The position numbers and the translations under genes were made by a program. Below, piece by piece: positions 13,292-25,693 of a stretch of 64,000 bases of DNA. Location of the stretch: NCBI GenBank assembly GCA_013387265.2, contig JABFTP020000103.1:17626001-17690000 (forward strand), given 5' to 3'. The DNA comes from Cryptolaemus montrouzieri. Lineage: Eukaryota > Arthropoda > Insecta > Coleoptera > Coccinellidae. The notes under the pieces were generated by a model. That model searched no databases and was not told the DNA's origin. It was given only the letters and a program-made list of their open reading frames with translations. The first letter of the stretch is position 1. Each line of letters opens with the position of its first letter.

Positions 13292-14464
13292 TTCATAATG
13301 AATAATAAAATAAAACAAGCTAATATGTTTTAACTATCACTAATTTATTGATGTAAAGAATAAAAATTACGTTTGTTGAACCGGTTTCAGACATACGTCC
13401 ATTATCAACAACAAGCTAATGAAAACTGAATACTCATGTATAATACAGGAATCACCATCAATAAAATGCTAGTTCACATTAACTTGAATAATGGTGACTG
13501 GTAGGTAATTAAGTCTACCTGGTCGTTAAGAGGTTAAGGTGAAATGAATCTATGGGTATGTCATAACCATAGATTAATTTCACCCGTATTCTCAAAAAAT
13601 AGCAGCCTTCATATCCATGATTCACAGAGCGATTTCTTTGCCTTTATCGGACATGGACCTAAAATCAGAATTTAACACCATTATGTTAATAGCAGAGAAC
13701 AACGACTTCGATATAAAAACAATAGAGTTTAATTTATCGAAAAATACGCAACAACACATTCAACATGATATATCCCCAATCCGAGAGAGAAAAGCCCGAA
13801 AAATTTATGTCTCTAACATATTTTGGGAAGACGTCAGAATAGGTTGCGAGAGTTTTTCTGATAGTAAAAAAGTTCACATTGCATTTAAACCAGTTAGCAA
13901 ATTGTCAGGCCTGCTTTTCAACACAAAAGATAAAACATATAAATTCGAAAAATCAGGAGTATACCAATTAACATGTTCTGAGTGCAATTCCTTTTATATA
14001 GGTCAAGCAGGACGCTCTTTCAAGGCTAGATACAAAGAACATTTCCCGCCATTCCTACATCAGAAATATGATTCATCTTTAGCTGCACATTCTCTGAATG
14101 ATTGTCATCCTTTTTCAGAACTTCAACAGCTGAAAATTCTTCATTCCTGTGATAAATCTTATAAACTCTATCTTTCTTTGAATCGATGGAAATTTTCAAG
14201 GCATCTAGGGTAGAAAGGGCTAAGCTTCTTAACGACCAGGTAGAGTTAATTAACTACCAATCACCATTATTCAAGTTACTGTGAACTAGCATTTTATTGA
14301 TGGTAATTCCTGTATTATACATGAGTATTCAGTTTTCATTAGCTTGTTGTTGATAATGAACGTATGTCCGAAACCGGTCCAACCAATGTAATTTTTTATT
14401 CTTTACATCAATAAATTAGTGATAGTTAAAACATAGTAACTTGTTTTATTTTATTATTCATTAT
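13292..14464 (+). mobile_element. Penelope-like element, family 2
   Basis: The outer arms 13292-13533 and 14222-14464 are inverted copies of each other with scattered mismatches, starting attcataatgaataataaaa on the left. The coding part lies between them. At the inner left edge an 18-nt snap-back (13538-13555 against 13567-13584, one mismatch) joins the inverted flank to the body. I could not settle a TSD. The family differs in sequence from the copy at 9951. Confidence 0.8.
13577..14213 (+). CDS. PLE linker and GIY-YIG endonuclease, 5'-truncated
   Basis: Open frame running from the truncation; the first ATG is at 13617 (198 codons). It starts with the PLE thumb motif HPYSQKIAAFISMIHRAISL. 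Counted from 13617, GVY is at residues 114-116 and YIG at 127-129, with Cys120 and Cys123 between them, then R133, K136 and E141-H142. That is the GIY-YIG endonuclease with the Cys-x2-Cys typical of PLEs, which nicks the target for priming. RT is missing, so this piece is non-autonomous. The final 25 or so residues may be shifted out of the ancestral frame. Confidence 0.8.
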
Positions 14465-14847
14465 GGATATCAGATGTGTCTTTGTCAACAACACTTGTTT
14501 GGGTAATTGGCATCTCCCGTTTACTACTTACTTCGGCAAATCTAGTTAAATATTTGGAACTAAAATACTTCACCAAGAGTTAGAGCAATGTAATAATCGT
14601 TCGATGTGCGAAAAATATCTCTTGTGAATTCTGAGATTAGAACGAACGAAAGAAAATTTTATACTTTGAGTTTACTTCATCTTACCAAAGATTTCGGAAG
14701 ATAGAGGCAAGAGTAATGTTGGATCGGATTCGATCCCTGTTCGACGACGAGTGAAACGCTAATTATCCGGTACAAAAGATTACATATTTGAACGAATGAA
14801 CTATACAACAATTGTCGAGAGGAGTGATTTTGAAGTACTAAAAATAA
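14465..14847. other. No assignable gene
   Basis: AT-rich spacer between the PLE and the tail of the next LINE. A minus-strand scrap reading NGRCQLPKQVLLTKTHLIS lies next to the PLE but is too short to call. Confidence 0.35.
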
Positions 14848-16935
14848 GTAGTAGTAGTAGTAGTATATACATGTGACATCAAAACTTACATGTCATGTCA
14901 TAGTTTTTAAAGATACAAAATATGAGTGCTCAAATAAAACAAACAAACTGGTCAAACAGAAAAAAGTATCAACAAACATCCTCGAACAAAAGTCGATCGA
15001 GAATCTAGGACTTAACAAATCACCACAGAGATACAAATAAATGTCCATAAACTCTTGGATCTCATAAATTATTTCCTCAATTATTATTTTTTTTTACCGT
15101 CTTAATAAATCTTCCATCCGGAAGTCTTCTCAATTAAGATGGAAGCTTGTTGTAGAAAATGGTACACCAGTAGTTGGACGCTAATTGAGTTCTTTCCAAT
15201 CGATGATATGTGGGCACTAATTGATCTCTATTCCTGGTGTTGTATTGGTGAACTGTAGCCTGGGAGATGAATTTGTCTCTATTCTGTCTTACATATAAAA
15301 TACAGGACAAAATGAACACCGCGGTAACGGTCAAGATTTTCTCGGATCTGAAAATTGGACGACAGCTCTGGTTTTTGGGGACACCACAGAGCGCCCTTAC
15401 TGCTGCTTTCTGCTTTGACAATATCCAACTAAGAGTAGCAGCATTACCCCAAACAAGAATCCCATACGTTGTCAATGAATGGAAGTTAGCATAGTAAGTG
15501 AGTTTGCAAATTCTCCTTGACGTTATCTGTTTAATTCTGCGAATCATATATGAATATATGTTCGCTCCATGTGATCTTACTGGTCAAAGTGATTCCCAAC
15601 AATATAAGACAGAGAGATGTTGACCCTTCCTTGCTTATGACTAGTCTTGGTGTTTTCTTTAAGTTCAATTCTAGTCCGTTAGCCGAAAACCACTCTTCCG
15701 CATGTTTCATGCACTCCTCAGAGATTGAACTTTGCATCGGGTTGTATCCATGGTTAGGAAGGTAGAATCATCAGCGTATAGACTAGCGGTAGCAGTTGTT
15801 ATATAAAGAGGTAGGTCATTTAAATAAATAAGAAAAAAAACTGGTCCTAATATTGAACCCTGTGGTACTCCAGTTTCAACGTCTCTTTCACTAGATTTTT
15901 GTTTTTTTCCATTCGACAGCCTGCGTTCTATTCGACAAATAGGACTTATATACCGAAAGGGCATTCCTCTAACTCCAAAAATTTTATCAATCAACAAGCT
16001 TCGAAATATACTGTCAAAAGCTTTGTTTAGGTCATATGCTAGTAAATCCGCCAATTGGTGTTCGTCTAAAGCCTCAACAATCGCCTCGACGAGGATTATA
16101 AGTGCAGTTATAGTAGATCTAGCAGAACGGAAACCATGTTGGCAGTTATCAAGAACGTTATGTTTTTGAGAAATTCCATTAGTCTTCTTCTTAGAACCTC
16201 CTCAAAAATTTCAGAGAATATTGGCAGCAAAGCAATAGGTCTATAATTACTACAATCATCTTTATTGGCACTCTTATGTATGGGAATCACCTTCGCAATC
16301 TTGAGTTTATCCGGAAATACGCCCTTCTGCAAACATAAATTGAGAATCCGAGTCAATGGCACTATCACCACTGGCAATATTTGCTTCAACAAAGTAACTG
16401 TCATGCCATAAATGTCTGACGAAGTCCAGTTTTTGAGATTTTTCACAATATCCTCCAATTCCTATTCTGTTGTTGGGTAATTGAACAGAGACCCAGACGA
16501 TCTGATAATCTTCCTTTCGATAGAGTTCCTCGCTATTTCAACACTAGGATTTACTAGATTCTGTATTGATTTTCCAATACTCGCAAAGTAGTCATTCAAT
16601 TCCTCAGCTACCAAACTACTTTCCCAATCTTCATTAGCCCTCCCAGAATTTGTCTCATCCTTAATTATCTTCCAAATCGCCCTTGTCATATCCTGAACAC
16701 TTGCAATATATTCACTGTTCTTTTGTTTATTGGCATGCGTAAAACATCTTTGAAATTTTTTTTGAAAACCGAAAGTAGCTTTCTAGAATTTTCGTTTCCT
16801 TCAACATTATGAATAGTTTGAACCGCTTCAACAACTCTATTAAGTTTCGATATTTCATCTGAAATTTCCAGTTGGTTTTCCCATTTTCTACCAACTGGAA
16901 CTTTAATCATTGCGGTGACCAAGACCTAACAGTTT
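14848..16935 (-). mobile_element. Jockey/CR1-type LINE, 5'-truncated
   Basis: On the minus strand the coding part runs down to about 15134. A 3' UTR follows and ends in a TAC trinucleotide tail seen as gtagtagtagtagtagta at 14848-14865. The 5' break is near 16935. The coding region carries several frameshifts. Confidence 0.7.
15134..16922 (-). pseudogene. LINE reverse transcriptase pseudogene (Jockey/CR1-like)
   Basis: Order on the minus strand: a pre-RT segment with TRAIWKIIKDE and LNDYFASIGKSIQ, then RT blocks IAKVIPIHKSANKDDCSNYR and PIALLPIFSEIFE (about 16200-16290), LLAYDLNKAFDSI (about 16030), GVPQGSILGPVFFLIYLNDL (about 15850) and the catalytic LYADDST (about 15780). The C-terminal part reads NFHSLTTYGILVWGNAATLS and RNRDQLVPTYHRL. 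Frameshifts lie near 16690, 16460, 16110 and 15720. All RT blocks can be read, so decay is moderate. No endonuclease domain remains. Confidence 0.75.
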
Positions 16936-17370
16936 AAAACCCAGAATTTGGGGTCTCTCTGAGAAAAAGAATGTACCATTTTTATCGGTGCAAAAGCTAA
17001 CAATATTCTACCTTTGGACGCTGATTTCTCCGGAGCGGAATTGAATGAGAAAACTGAGATGAAAGGATTTTCTACAGTATTTCGACTGTTTTCGATTCTC
17101 GAATGTTTCGGAGACCATTTTCTGCCGAATGTTGCACTGGCATTTCCTAGGTCTTAAACTCATATTTTCGAAATTTTGAAGAGGTAAGAGGCGTAGTCAT
17201 ATTCGGAATATTTGAGTTTTCATTTATCGACGGAATTTTAAGCACATCTTTCACAAAAAAATGTTCTCAAATCAATATTTCTTACCTCTGAAAATTTCAC
17301 AAGTTTCAGGCTTTTCTTCACAGGATTTTTTAAATGATCTTTGCTCATTTTCTCACGAATTTGGTTATAT
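16936..17370. other. No assignable gene
   Basis: AT-rich; nothing recognised. Confidence 0.4.
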
Positions 17371-17700
17371 ACGAGGGATGTCTTTTAAGTTTTGAGTATC
17401 GAACTAGAACTTTAATGTTTTTGAGTATTATGTGCGTATTCCAATCGTTTGCTGCTACATTCGAATCTGCCACTTGGAAGACATTAATAGCTCCTTGTGA
17501 AGACTAAAGTCTTCACAAGTCTGTTATTTGGGAAAAGTAAAAAATCGTTAGGACTCAAGTTCAGACTGAACGCAGTTTGATATAAGAATTCGATGTACTC
17601 TTGCGTTCAATATTCAATTGTTTTCTGAGAAGCGTGCGAACTTATATTGTCTTGGTGAAGGATGATTCTCGATTCGATGTTGGTTTCTTGATGCTTACTA
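17371..17700 (-). pseudogene. mariner C-terminal fragment with one terminus
   Basis: The minus strand reads IESRIILHQDNISSHASQKT with the second catalytic Asp, then LNLSPNDFLLFPNN with the third. The spacing and the wording (SPNDFLLFP) are those of mariner transposases. A terminus-like string acgagggatgtcttttaagt begins at 17371, preceded by TAT. Stops and frameshifts are present and the N-terminal half was not found. Confidence 0.65.
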
Positions 17701-19254
17701 AAGACTTGCGGTGAACAAATGGTTGTGTTTCAATCGGCAATAACTGTTCTTTAATTTTTTCAAAGAATTGTTGTTACATACCCTATTTTTGAAACAAACG
17801 TTGAGATCATCTTTTTGGAGACACTTGAAACTGAATTTTGCTTGGTTCTATGCAACGAATCTGTCAATTGTCAAAAATTATTACAATAAGTTTGTATATT
17901 TAAATTTCGCAATAAATTTTTACAGAACATATCGTATGTACTTACTCAAAACATGAATTTGGGAAACAGTTTCTATCTACAAACACAGGCATTCAGATTA
18001 TACTTTCGTAAAACTTTATAAATAAAAAATTTCACATACAACACAGTTAAAGCTTCTCATTTTCCTTCATTCAGGATCTCATTATTTCCAAAGAAATTGA
18101 ATCAGTTGCGCTGAATTTTCCGACTTGAAACTCAATCATTTCTAATTGAAATGTCAAATATTTCGCTGTTTTATAAAATTGAATGTTATCTGTCGAAAAT
18201 CTATAGCTACCACGACATTTTACATTTTCATTAGAATTGCTTTCTTATAATACATACGAACATACATTGACAGAATTTGTTTGATGTTATTCTTAGTGAT
18301 AAAATATTGTAGTCGGCAACAATGAAATGGCATCAAATAAAGAGGCAAACATTAGTTTTTCATCGAATTTGTATACTGAAATTATACGAATTACGTTTTT
18401 TGTGGAATTCGGTGAAAATTCTTTAAATGCTGATGGAAGCTCTATCACACAGTTGACTAGTGAAATATAAATGATGGAAAGAAAGATTGTTAACTGAATA
18501 TGGTTGCTGGAACCGCTGTAGTTCCTACCATCTATTCATATTCTATTTTCTGATTATTCATGAAAGCGGAAACAATACCAGTAGTCAGCAGAAAAACTAA
18601 TGATCGTTCGGATGTCGATTTAAATTAAACAATAGAAGATAAAATAATTTCTCTAAATTCTGAACAGCTAACGATTACATTGGGTATTTGCAGTAATTGT
18701 TGGGACGACAAGGTTTATAATTTTCAATACTAAAATGAATCCTTTCTTGTGATCATTACTTCTAACCAAAGAAACAATTGACTGTCGCATTAAATCTTCA
18801 ACAGCCTGTATATATCCGATTAGTTTCAAATATAATATGAACTATCTACAGACAATAGTCGTTGAGAAAATTGTGAGAATTTTTATCTGGAATTGAATCG
18901 AGAATTATTGGCTGGAAAAGGAATAAGACCAGCTATTGAATTCGGTTTATTCCACTTTGAAAACACTCGAAACTTTCTTATTATTTACGGTTGGCGAAGT
19001 AAAAGCTCTATGAGAAATCGGTCATAAGGGAGAACTTTCAAACATTTATCGAAAATTCTCACTTTGTTCCCAGTTTACCAATATCTACTCATCGCTGTTC
19101 AGGGGGAAAATATTTGAATGTTGCTATTTCAGCAGAGACTGAACAATCCTTGAGGCTTTTATTACTTGTAAAGGCGGTGCTTTGGCGTTATTCTCCATTT
19201 TTATTTGGTTATTTTGTCTAACATGAAAGATTGATTATTTGGTTTGGTATAAAA
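17701..19254. other. No assignable gene
   Basis: About 1.5 kb AT-rich. No open frame above about 62 codons and no family motif. Confidence 0.4.
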
Positions 19255-19594
19255 TTTTATATTTGCGTGTATGATTTAAAGGATTCAATTGCTTAAGAAA
19301 CTTTATCAACCACTCTCAAGAGAACGTCAAATTTGCGTTTCACATTCCGTACATATAATTTGAAATTTCAATTTCCGAGTTTCAAATTTCATATTTTAGA
19401 TTTCGAAAAACTAGAAATCAGAAATCTCGAATCTGAAAACTATTGCGTGTATGATTTGAATGATTCAATTGCTTAAGGAACTTCGACAAAGATCATGCAA
19501 TGTGTGGTGTAAAGTTGTCAACTACTTTCAAGAGAACGTCAATTTTGCGCTTTCACATTTCGTACATATAATTTGAAATTTCAATTTCCGAGTT

Positions 19595-20962
19595 GAAGAT
19601 AAGATAACAAATGAGATGATCAAATATGGCGGAGAAGCCATGACAGAAGAGTACACAAAACTGTTTAACATCATAATTCAACACGGAAAAATACCAGAAG
19701 AATGGAAAAGAAGTGTAACAGTGCCTATCTTTAAAAAAGGAGACAAAACAAATCCTGCCAACTATCGCGGAATAACCTTATTAAGCACCTCTTTGAAACT
19801 GCTTACAAAGATTCTTGCCGATGACATAACGTCAACAATGCCAATCAGCGAAGAGCAACAAGGCTTTCGAAAAAACCGGTCCACGGTCGATGCACTATTT
19901 ATAATAAGGCAACTAGTAGAAAAGTCTCTTGAATATAACACTCCAGCATATCTTTGTTTCATAGACTTAACGAAGGCCTTCGACAAAGTCCAACTGAAGG
20001 ATGTAATCAAGATACTGGAAAACAAAGAGGTACCCAAAAAATACATAAGACTCATAAAAGATCTGAACACTAATACAACAACGCAAATATGAACAAACCA
20101 CACCCTAACGCAGCATTTCGGAACAACGTCGGGCATCCGCCAAGGTGATAGTCTTAGCCCTCTACTATTTAATACTGTTATGGACCAACTTGTAGAGACC
20201 GTTAAAAACTTGGGACTAGGATACCGCATGGGAACCTACAAAATTAACAACTATGCCGATGACGCCGTACTCATTGCAGAATCAGAAGACGACCTACAAA
20301 GAATGTTATACGCCTTTAGCAAACGCGCAAAAAATTTCAATATGGAAATCTCAACAAGTAAGACAAAATGCATGACCATAGCTAAGGAACATCTGCGCTG
20401 CAAGTTAACAATAGACAACGCCACTATAGACCAAGTCATGTCATTCGAATACTTAGGGTGCAAAATAACAAGCACAGGATACCTTGAAGATGAAGTGAGG
20501 AGACAAGTGAACAAAGCAGCTGCAGTATCGGGACATCTTAAACAACCAATTTGGAGAAATAAACACCTCAGTATACCATGCAAATTCAGAATCTATAACA
20601 CATGTGTGCGACCAATTATGACATACGGGGCAGAAACAAGAGCGGAAACGTCGGTAACAAAGAGGATACTAAGAACAACAGAAATGAAAACGCTAAGAAC
20701 TATAACCGATTACACATTGAATGACAGACAAAGAAATACCGACATAAGGGAAAAATGTGAAACAGACGATATTGTAAGATGGGTAAGAAAAAGAAGAAGA
20801 GAATGGAACCAGCATGTAAACAGAATGACCACAGATAGAATAGCCAAAATCGTATATAAGAACATACCACACGGAAGAAGACCCGTTGGACGACCACCAA
20901 AACGATGGCGGGACAGTTGGCAATCAACTTCACAAGAACTGCTGCAGGGAAACTGGAACTGA
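19595..20962 (+). pseudogene. RTE-like reverse transcriptase, one premature stop
   Basis: A single frame of 455 codons is broken only by TGA at 20090-20092, probably a former CGA. Blocks in order: VTVPIFKKGDKTNPANYRGI, ITLLSTSLKLLTKIL, EQQGFRKNRSTVDAL, CFIDLTKAFDKV, GIRQGDSLSPLLFNTVMDQL, the catalytic NNYADDAVL (about 20250), FEYLGCKIT, then the conserved tail HGRRPVGRPPKRW. The apurinic endonuclease domain is lost by truncation. Very little decay implies a recent insertion. Confidence 0.85.
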
Positions 20963-21030
20963 ACAGGCGCTACGCCTTCTACACGGTGAAGAAGAAGAAG
21001 AAGAAGAAGAAGAAGAAGAAGAAGAAGAAG
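19595..21030 (+). mobile_element. RTE-type LINE inserted in the tandem repeat
   Basis: Flanked by a 12-bp duplication aatttccgagtt at 19583-19594 and 21031-21042. It is 5'-truncated and ends in a (GAA)n tail (20988-21030) in place of poly(A), as in RTE-like elements. Insertion into one repeat unit is clear because the unit resumes exactly after the tail. Confidence 0.9.
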
Positions 21031-21926
21031 AATTTCCGAGTTTCAAATTTCATATTTTAGATTTCGAAAAACTAGAAATCAGAAATCTCGAATCTGAAAA
21101 CTATTGCGTGTATGATTTGAATGATTCAATTGCTTAAGGAACTTCGACAAAGATCATGCAATGTGTGGTGTAAAGTTGTCAACTACTCTCAAGGAACGTC
21201 AATTTTGCGCTTTCACATTTCGTACATATAATTTGAAATTTCAATTTCCGAGTTTCAAATTTCATATTTCAGATTTCGGAAAACTGGAAATCAGAAATCT
21301 CGAATCTGAAAACTATTGCGTGTATGATTTGAATGATTCAATTGCTTAAGGAACTTCGACATAGATCCTGCAATGTGTGGTGTAAAGTTGTCAATCACTC
21401 TCAAAACAACGTCAAATTTGCTCTTTCGCATTTCATACATATAATTTGAAATTTCAATTTCCAAGTTTCAAATTTCATATTTCAGATCTCGAAAAACTGG
21501 AAATCAGAAATCTTAAATCTGAAAACTATTGCGTATATAATTTGAATGATTCAATTGCTTAAGGAACTTCGACGTAGATCCTGCAATGTGTGATGTAAAG
21601 TTGTCAATCACTCTCAAGAGAATGTCAAATTTGCGCTTTCGCATTTCATAGATATAATTTGAAATATCCATTTCCGAGTTTCAAATTTCATATTTCAGAT
21701 TTCGGAAAACTGGAAAATTGGAAAACAGAAATCTCGAATCTGAAAACAGTTGCGTGTATGATTTAAAGGATTCAATTGCTCAAGGAACTTCGGAATTGAT
21801 CATGCAATGTGTGGTGTAAGGTTGTGAACCACTTTTATGAGAAAGTCAAATTTGCGCTTTCACATTTTGTACATATAATTTTAATTTCCGTGTTTCAAAT
21901 TTCATATTTCAAATTTCGGAAAACTG

Positions 21927-21988
21927 GAAATCAGAAATCTCGAATCTGAAAACTAATTCAGTATTTCAGATTCGAGATTTCTGATTTC
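21927..21988. other. Perfect 25-bp hairpin at the end of the tandem array
   Basis: 21927-21951 (gaaatcagaaatctcgaatctgaaa without the last bases shown elsewhere) pairs perfectly with 21964-21988, with a 12-nt loop. The left arm is ordinary repeat sequence; the right arm is an inverted copy of it, where the array stops. Confidence 0.85.
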
Positions 21989-22139
21989 TAACTTTGAATT
22001 TAAATCAACATTTCAGGCAGTTTTTTTCCAAAGAAGATTCAGACTGAATGTATATATAAAGATCTTTGTAAAATAACTGGCTTAATTTCACCAATTCGAA
22101 ATAACTTATAAGAAAAATTGCCAACTAATCATTACCTAG

Positions 22140-22330
22140 TTTAGGATAAATTTCATTCTGTACTTGTACTTGCTTACTTATGTATTATATTGTTATTCAC
22201 TTGAAAAAGACCGTAAGATCAAAACCGGTCGTGATTATTGAATAAATTGTGGAAAAGTGACAAGAGTGTCTCATTTCGTTGTACTCTAAAAATGAATTCC
22301 CATAAAATAAATAAATCATCAACACTATCA
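22140..22330 (+). other. Possible PLE-like 3' terminus
   Basis: Contains aagaccgtaagatcaaaacc followed by ggtcgtg (22207-22233), resembling the GAAACCGGTC-type element found at PLE ends. There is no coding sequence beside it. The adjacent cccataaaataaataaatc resembles strings at about 1170 and 57440. Confidence 0.25.
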
Positions 22331-23951
22331 ATTAAATAATTTATCGAATTTGTCATGGAGCATAGAACATAGTCGAGTTATTACATCCATTCCATGTTAA
22401 TTCTGTGAATAGACATAGTTACCAGATAAAATCAGGGTAAGTTATACAATTTTCGGTTTCGCAACTCTAGATGAGAAAATCAAAGTTCGCATTCAAAACA
22501 ACGGAAGCTTGAATTATAACTCGAAAACCCTTGGACAAAAACAATTTCCGTACTTAATTCGATTACACGAAAAACGTGTCTGTAGAATATCGAAACTAAC
22601 TAAACTTCAGAAACAATCGAGATATTAACACTTGATAGATTTCGAAAATATTCAAAATTTCCAAATAACTCGAAAATGAAAAAGTTACCTGCTGCAGTGA
22701 ATTCTTCACGCAAAAAGGTCTTGGGGAAGGGGGTCATTTTAATCAAGCACAACATTTTAAAAAGCTGCCGTATTGAAATGTCGAAATATGTCCTTCACAC
22801 ATGGCTCCAATATAGGATACTCGAAGGTCTTGAAATTTTCAGATTTTTGAGATGGAAAGGAATTCAGTTGAAAACCGCTTTACGTAACACAAGATACCAG
22901 ATCTAAGATGTTAGTATCTGAGAAAATAATGAATCGAGTCTTCGTTGGTGTGTATACTTATCGGCTACTACAAAGTTATCAGACAAGTATATCGATTAAA
23001 CTATCTTAACTAATGAAATCGTTAGCGTTACATAGTTTAGTAGAAACTAGCATTCTTGAAATTTATATCATCGCGCCGTAATTTTTTTTTTCCGTGTGGA
23101 ATAGCAGAGGAACTAACAAAAACGTTTGTGGTATGGAATAAAAAGGCGGACGCTTCATTTTGTTGCAGGCAAAGAGTTGCACTCGAGTCGGGACTCGACC
23201 CGTTTCAGTGAAGCGACGACAGCTCTTTGAAATTTGAATTCGTTTAGGGAAGTACCTCTCCAAAGAAGACTTTAATCAATTCTTGTTTATTTTAGCTTCA
23301 CAGACTTGAAGTAGTTTTTCTCACTTGAATCAAATATATTACTGAAATCTACTGAATTTTAAATAATTAAGAAATTCACTCTAGAGAAATTGGACATGAA
23401 ATTTATCGGAAATTATAAAAATTAAAAGCAGTTCAAATAAATGATTTTCATGATATATATAGTATAATTAATGATATTTGTTATAGGTTTATTCTATGGA
23501 AATTCATGTAAATATGAATAAATTATAACACTGATGGTTGGAAAATTCCTCAAAAATACAACGATTGAACATTTAAGTATTGTAACAAAAATCCATGCAA
23601 AAAGTACTTTAAATTTCTATATCTGAATGTTTTGTGCTTTAGATATAAAAAAGAATCGTTCAAGCTTATGCTGATAACTGAAGAAATAGATAGCCTGTTT
23701 ATCGAAGCATTGGTATGATTTGCATTATATACACTGTAGAAGAAGTTGAACTGAAGAACCTGTCATTTTTGAGTCGAAAACTCAGTTGTTTGAAATTAGT
23801 GGTGTGCAGATTGGTTTGTTGTGTGACTATTAAATTATTACACTAGCAGTTTGTAGAGCTCCTAAGAGTGAAAACATTCAGGATTTTTTAATGAACTGAA
23901 TATAAGCCTCAATAAGATTTAGAAATCTGTACTAAAGGTGTGGAGATTTAT
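22331..23951. other. No assignable gene
   Basis: About 1.6 kb. A slightly GC-richer segment at 23100-23250 has an AATAAAAAGG string but nothing else supporting a promoter. No coding motif recognised. Confidence 0.4.
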
Positions 23952-25693
23952 ATATAATGGGTGGCCCACGAGTCACTGGAAGTAGCATAATGTCAAGAAA
24001 ACGACGGATTTTGCAATATTTTTTTCTCAATATGATGAACTTCTGTTACAGTCACAATTTAAAAATAATTTCGTACAGGGTGTTCCGTTAATGAGGAACA
24101 TCAAAGTTATCCTTTTTAAATGGAACACCATATATATTTTAATATTTTTAGCTTTGTGAGATCAAATGAAAGTGACTTTATTCGATATTCCTCATACCTA
24201 AATTCAATGGTTTTCGAAATATTCGAGATTTTTAGAAATTTGATGGCTTTTTTGAAAATTTTCTTTCTTCTCTCGTTGTAACTTTCCAATTAATATTTTG
24301 CGAAAAATTATGTTACTAATACTCCATTTCTGCGAGGGATGCATTTCACTTGATAAGACAAAACAGGAGTTGGTATGATGTTCTTCTCAAAACACCAGTT
24401 TCAACTCAATAGGTCGAAAATGATCGGTCTGCATGGACCGATGCGAAGGCGATGAAAATGAATATTTTATGGAATTTAATTTAAAAAAATGCAGTGTTCG
24501 AAGCAGTTGAAATTGTTCAATTCGAGCCTCCTTGTAAACTATTTACCTTTTTCGGTGATGGGTATTCTTAACATTTAATTTTTTTAATTTTTTCAAACAA
24601 GTTTTTTTTCAAGAAAAATGGATCGGAAGAAGAGGACCCTGGAATTGGCCAGCGAGATCGCCAGATTTAACGTCCCTCGACAACTACACTGGACGATATA
24701 AAAATAAGATTAAGGAGCTTTACAGATTGTTACGCCTGAAATGTTGTAAGGACCAAGGGCATCTTTCGAAATTCTATGCATAGAGCAAAACGGAGGCCAT
24801 TTTGAACATCTTTTGTAACATTTCTATTGCTCCAATGATACATGCAATCTTTTCTCTTCCGTAATTTGTAGTACTATTCTCCATTGTCAATTATTTTCAC
24901 TAATTCAAAGCATATTCTTTCCATTATAATAATCTGTTCCTCGAGAAATAGTTATAAGAGCAAAAAAGAAATATATTTGAAAAAAAAATGTTAAGAATAC
25001 TGTCACAGGAAAAGGTAAATAGTTCACAAGGAGGAAATTAAGAAATAGGCTCGAATTAAACAATTTTCAACTTCTCCAAACACTGCTTTCTTTTTTAAAC
25101 TGAAATCTATAAAAAACTCATTTTTATCGCATTCGCATCGGTCCATGCAGAGATTTTTTGATCATTTTCGACTTATAGACTTAAAACTGGTGTTTTGAGT
25201 AGCACATCGTACATACTTCTGTTTTGTCTTATCAAGTGACATGCACCCCTCTTCAAAAACGAGTGAAAACATTTCGTGATGTATATTGATACACAAAGTA
25301 TCGGAAAATTCGGGAAATCTCGGAAACCGTTAAAGATAGGTATAGAGAGCATGGGTATCGTTCGATAGGTATGAAAATAACCGATCACTACAGAGTATAA
25401 GATATAGAATGTGTCATTCGAAAAAATTGAAAAAATGAGGCTTGGAGAAAGGCGGAATCGGAAATTTTGTATTGTGCACCCTGTATCAATTTCAGATTTT
25501 CCCAACGAAGGTTACTCAGAAATGGAGTGTTGGTAACATAGTTTTCGCAAAATCACAATCGAAAAGTCACAACGAGAGGAGGAAAAAAGTTTTCAAACAA
25601 AGTCACAGTCTTCATTTGATACCACAAAGCTAAGATCATCAAAATATATAGGGTGTTCTATTTAGAAAAACATAACTTCGATTCGTGGGCCAC

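Larger units (their letters stand above)
19255..21960 (+). repeat. About 212-bp tandem repeat, roughly six units, interrupted
   Basis: The landmark gcgtgtatgatttgaatgat (or a close variant) recurs near 19262, 19443, 21105, 21317, 21528 and 21745. Spacing is 211-217 bp once the LINE at 19595-21030 is removed; the first unit is shorter by about 35 bp. Each unit contains gaaatcagaaatctcgaatc. Units are close in sequence, so the array is fairly young or homogenised. It ends in the hairpin at 21927-21988. Short duplicated open frames inside it are by-products. Confidence 0.85.

Noticed and set aside
14710..14750. tRNA-like string ggatcggattcgatccctg
   Set aside because: Only a T-arm-like palindrome; no acceptor, D or anticodon arms could be laid out around it.
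19762..20933. Antisense open frames of 76-155 codons across the RTE element
   Set aside because: Shadows of the well-preserved plus-strand RT; no family resemblance.
20886..21137. Open frame with a poly-glutamate run
   Set aside because: Antiphase reading of the RTE (GAA)n tail into the tandem repeat; no independent gene.
23100..23160. AATAAAAAGG as a possible TATA box
   Set aside because: No initiator, no downstream exon and a base composition in which such strings are common.
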